A stretch of DNA of 64,000 nucleotides from Lunatibacter salilacus (GTDB taxonomy: Bacteria; Bacteroidota; Bacteroidia; Cytophagales; Cyclobacteriaceae): positions 1-64,000 of the forward strand of contig NZ_VOLC01000029.1 in assembly GCF_009797935.1 (NCBI RefSeq), read 5' to 3'. A program made the position numbers and the translations under genes. A model generated the notes under the pieces. That model saw nothing but the letters and a program-made list of their open reading frames with translations. It made no database searches and was not told the origin of the DNA. This document shows positions 62,180 to 64,000 of the stretch, piece after piece; the stretch's first letter is position 1, and each line of letters begins with the position of its first letter.

Positions 62180-62879
62180 GATCCAAGCTTAATTCGGTGT
62201 TATCCCTGAGCATGTAATATTCATTCAGAGATATAGGACAGAATCGAATCCTATCTCCGGGAAGAAAAGGAGGCATTTTTTTCCGAAGGCTGTCAAAAAG
62301 CCTATACGGAGTCCTACCAATTACATGCCAACCTCCTGGACTGTCCATGGGGTATATCCCAGTTTGATGCCCCCCAATTGCCACAGAACCAGCTTGTATT
62401 ATCGGATCCGGAACTGCCTTTCTAGGGGTATAAAGCCGCTCAGACAGCCCTCCCAAATACATAAATCCAGGCAAGAATCCATAAAAGAAAAGGACATACT
62501 CCCTTTGGCTGTGTTCATTTACTAGTTCCTCAACTGGAATCCGTTTGGAACTGGACAGTGGGAGAATATCCTTAGCAACATCTGACGAGTAACATACAGG
62601 TATGTACCATCTCTTTCTCGGAGGGGCCTTTACAGTTTCCGCATTTTCTATCAACTGCATAATGTCGTTCAAATCAATTGGCTCGGAAATGAACTCCTTA
62701 AAATGAAGCGTCATACGGTGATATCCCATACGGATTTCCCGCAATTCAGTGCTTAGGTGTTTCAACAGATAGGCTTTGATTGGAAGCATTTTCAGCAAGG
62801 TTTCTTCATTTATCCCTTCCTTCCAGCTAATTTCCAACAGGTTATACGATAACCAAAAAAACTCGGGCTCCTTTTTCAT
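62166..62879 (-). CDS. pxpB: 5-oxoprolinase subunit B
   Basis: The 237-residue protein of the KipI/PxpB family has RKRWYIPVCYSSD, YVLFFYGFLPGFMYLGGLSERLYTPRKAVPDPIIQAGSVAIGGHQTGIYPMDSPGGWHVIGRTPYRLFDS, the best-conserved block of the family. It associates with PxpC. It overlaps pxpA by four bases (ATGA) and pxpC by 14. The first 60 residues are less conserved than usual. Confidence 0.95.
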   Translation of the reverse strand: MKKEPEFFWLSYNLLEISWKEGINEETLLKMLPIKAYLLKHLSTELREIRMGYHRMTLHFKEFISEPIDLNDIMQLIENAETVKAPPRKRWYIPVCYSSDVAKDILPLSSSKRIPVEELVNEHSQREYVLFFYGFLPGFMYLGGLSERLYTPRKAVPDPIIQAGSVAIGGHQTGIYPMDSPGGWHVIGRTPYRLFDSLRKKMPPFLPGDRIRFCPISLNEYYMLRDNTELSLDHEVM

Positions 62880-63625
62880 AATCCAGGCATTTCCGAATTA
62901 GACAATAGTTGATGTAGCTTTTTAGCTGTCTCTATGGCTCCAGGATGGTCTCCATGCACACAAAGGGTGTCTGCCTGAATAGGAAGCCAGTTGCCGTTAA
63001 TCGACTTAACTCGTTGACGATAGACCATTTCTTCCACCTGCCGTTTGATTTCTCCCCAATCCTCAATACATGCGTCGGGTGACGATCTAGGTACTAGGGT
63101 AAGGTCATCTTGATAACGTCGGTCCGCAAAGACTTCGTGTTTAACTGGGATTCCCTCCGCAGCAGCCAATATTGCCAGCTTAGATCCAAAAGGAGCATAT
63201 ATCAAAATAGTTGGAAAATGATGTTTTAGCAGATCAACGATTAAAAATGCGAGATTGGTATCAGTCGCCGCTTCATTATACAATGCACCATGGAATTTTA
63301 TATGGTGTAAGGGTATTTTCAATTCGTTCAAGTAGCTCTGAATTTGACAAATCTGCCAAAGAATATTTTCAGAAAGATCCTCTTTCGAAATATCCATGTG
63401 CTTCCGACCAAAATTCTCCCGATCCGGATAAGATGGATGAGCACCTATCTTTACAGCGTGGGTCAGGGCAAGGTCTATAGTATATCGGATGCTGTCCCTA
63501 CCCCCTGCATGCCCTCCACAGGCGATATTACAACTGCTGATATAGGGCATAATGCCCGCATCGTTGCCGGTTTGCTCACCCAAATCGGCATTGATATCCA
63601 GGAAGTTTTTTTTGAGTTCATGCAT
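62876..63625 (-). CDS. pxpA: 5-oxoprolinase subunit A (LamB/YcsF family)
   Basis: The 249-residue protein opens with the family signature FLDINADLGEQTGNDAGIMPYISSCNIACGGHAGGRDSI. It continues with VKIGAHPSYPDRENFGRKHMDIS, HIKFHGALYNEAA, FADRRYQDDLTLVPRSSPDA and CVHGDHPGAIETAKKL. It is the first gene of pxpABC, whose product recycles 5-oxoproline, a spontaneous damage product of glutamate and glutamine. No transporter gene lies in the operon itself. Its start lies 58 bases from the DUF2490 stop. Confidence 0.95.
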   Translation of the reverse strand: MHELKKNFLDINADLGEQTGNDAGIMPYISSCNIACGGHAGGRDSIRYTIDLALTHAVKIGAHPSYPDRENFGRKHMDISKEDLSENILWQICQIQSYLNELKIPLHHIKFHGALYNEAATDTNLAFLIVDLLKHHFPTILIYAPFGSKLAILAAAEGIPVKHEVFADRRYQDDLTLVPRSSPDACIEDWGEIKRQVEEMVYRQRVKSINGNWLPIQADTLCVHGDHPGAIETAKKLHQLLSNSEMPGL

Positions 63626-63683
63626 TTGGAAACTCCGGTTCGCAGCGGGTAAAGTTATTGCTTTACACTAGAAAAACCAACCG

Positions 63684-64000
63684 CTAGGAAGGATCTGACC
63701 AAAGCAGATTGGCGAAAAGGGCCACCTGTAGGTATCCTTTTGTTTTACCGTTAAAGTTTTGGCCCAGCCATCCCGTCTGTACATTCAAGCTTCGGTTAAA
63801 CTGATATCCGATTGCTGTATAAAAACGGTTTCTGTCATAGGGAGAGTCTTCTATATGAAAAAACGCCTCATTATAAACACTAATAAACAGCGTCTTTGGT
63901 CCCATCCGTTCCTTATTCAACGGGGCGTTCACCATCAACCTATACCTAATTCGATCCCTATATTCGGTTCCTACAAAACGTTGTTCCACTCGCCCTCGAT
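63684..64000 (-). CDS. DUF2490-like outer-membrane protein, C-terminal part
   Basis: The frame runs off the right edge. The visible 105 residues include RVEQRFVGTEYRDRIRYRLMVNAPL, then beta-strands such as KTLFISVYNEAFFHI, RNRFYTAIGYQFNRSLNVQTGWLGQ and a final YLQVALFANLLW. This matches the C-terminal half of DUF2490, a barrel-like family. A GTG at 63989 is inside the gene and not its start. The protein probably sits in the outer membrane; its role is unknown. Confidence 0.8.
   Translation of the reverse strand, partial: RGRVEQRFVGTEYRDRIRYRLMVNAPLNKERMGPKTLFISVYNEAFFHIEDSPYDRNRFYTAIGYQFNRSLNVQTGWLGQNFNGKTKGYLQVALFANLLWSDPS

Overview
The window looks like a chromosomal segment of a free-living, polysaccharide-degrading member of the Bacteroidota, most likely order Cytophagales (Cyclobacteriaceae-like). 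The reasons are a SusC/SusD pair, promoters of the Bacteroidota type (TTTG, about 20 nt, TAnnTTTG), almost no Shine-Dalgarno sites, many exported lipoproteins, DUF4230 and DUF4221 proteins, and long word-like inverted repeats between genes. I see no rRNA, tRNA, CRISPR array, integrase or intact transposase. The assignment below order level is inference.

Layout. 0-8 kb: a 108-bp tandem repeat, fadD, an exported coiled-coil protein with a DUF4230 protein, a GH20 hexosaminidase, then a sugar-porter/CPBP-protease pair on the other strand. 8.4-17.3 kb: two adjoining composite hydrolases (a CE15-like esterase with a second hydrolase domain that lacks its serine, and a ceramidase-like/dienelactone-hydrolase fusion), a membrane-dehydrogenase-type beta-propeller lipoprotein with no heme motif, a HiPIP ferredoxin-like protein and two hypotheticals. 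17.4-25.7 kb: a BetI-like TetR regulator plus a sarcosine-oxidase-type flavoenzyme, divergent from SusC-SusD and a nucleotide-pyrophosphatase-type phosphodiesterase. A perfect 20-bp palindrome lies between the two arms. 25.8-33.8 kb: HPP protein, S9 peptidase, EEP-family hydrolase, AI-2E transporter, GH18 chitinase-like lipoprotein and a small outer-membrane barrel.

34-54 kb is a hexuronate region. It holds a TRAP transporter (dctPQM), altronate dehydratase, mannonate dehydratase with an SDR reductase, two KDG kinases and a KDPG aldolase, together with a YhcH-family protein, an MlrC-type lipoprotein, an alditol-oxidase-like flavoprotein, glutamate dehydrogenase and two tandem aldo/keto reductases. 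These genes can take imported uronate through fructuronate and mannonate to KDG, KDPG, pyruvate and glyceraldehyde 3-phosphate. The uronate isomerase is not in the window. A GCAATCGATTGC palindrome, LacI-family in style, sits between the divergent kdgK2 and uxaA.

52-61 kb carries three Tat-type Gfo/Idh/MocA oxidoreductases, a DUF6807 protein and a sodium:solute symporter. It is interrupted at 53.8-57.1 kb by an AT-rich accessory patch with an AAA ATPase/DUF4143 gene behind a 42-bp palindrome, REP-like hairpins, and a compact operon of very small genes beginning with an antitoxin-like protein. 61.3-63.6 kb is a 5-oxoprolinase operon (pxpA-pxpB-pxpC), and the window ends inside a DUF2490 gene.

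The most interesting items are the heme-less dehydrogenase/HiPIP pair, the two composite hydrolases, the TetR-palindrome-SusCD-phosphodiesterase-flavoenzyme unit, and the palindrome-linked ATPase with its neighbouring small-gene operon. All functions are read from sequence motifs and neighbourhood; no database search was run.
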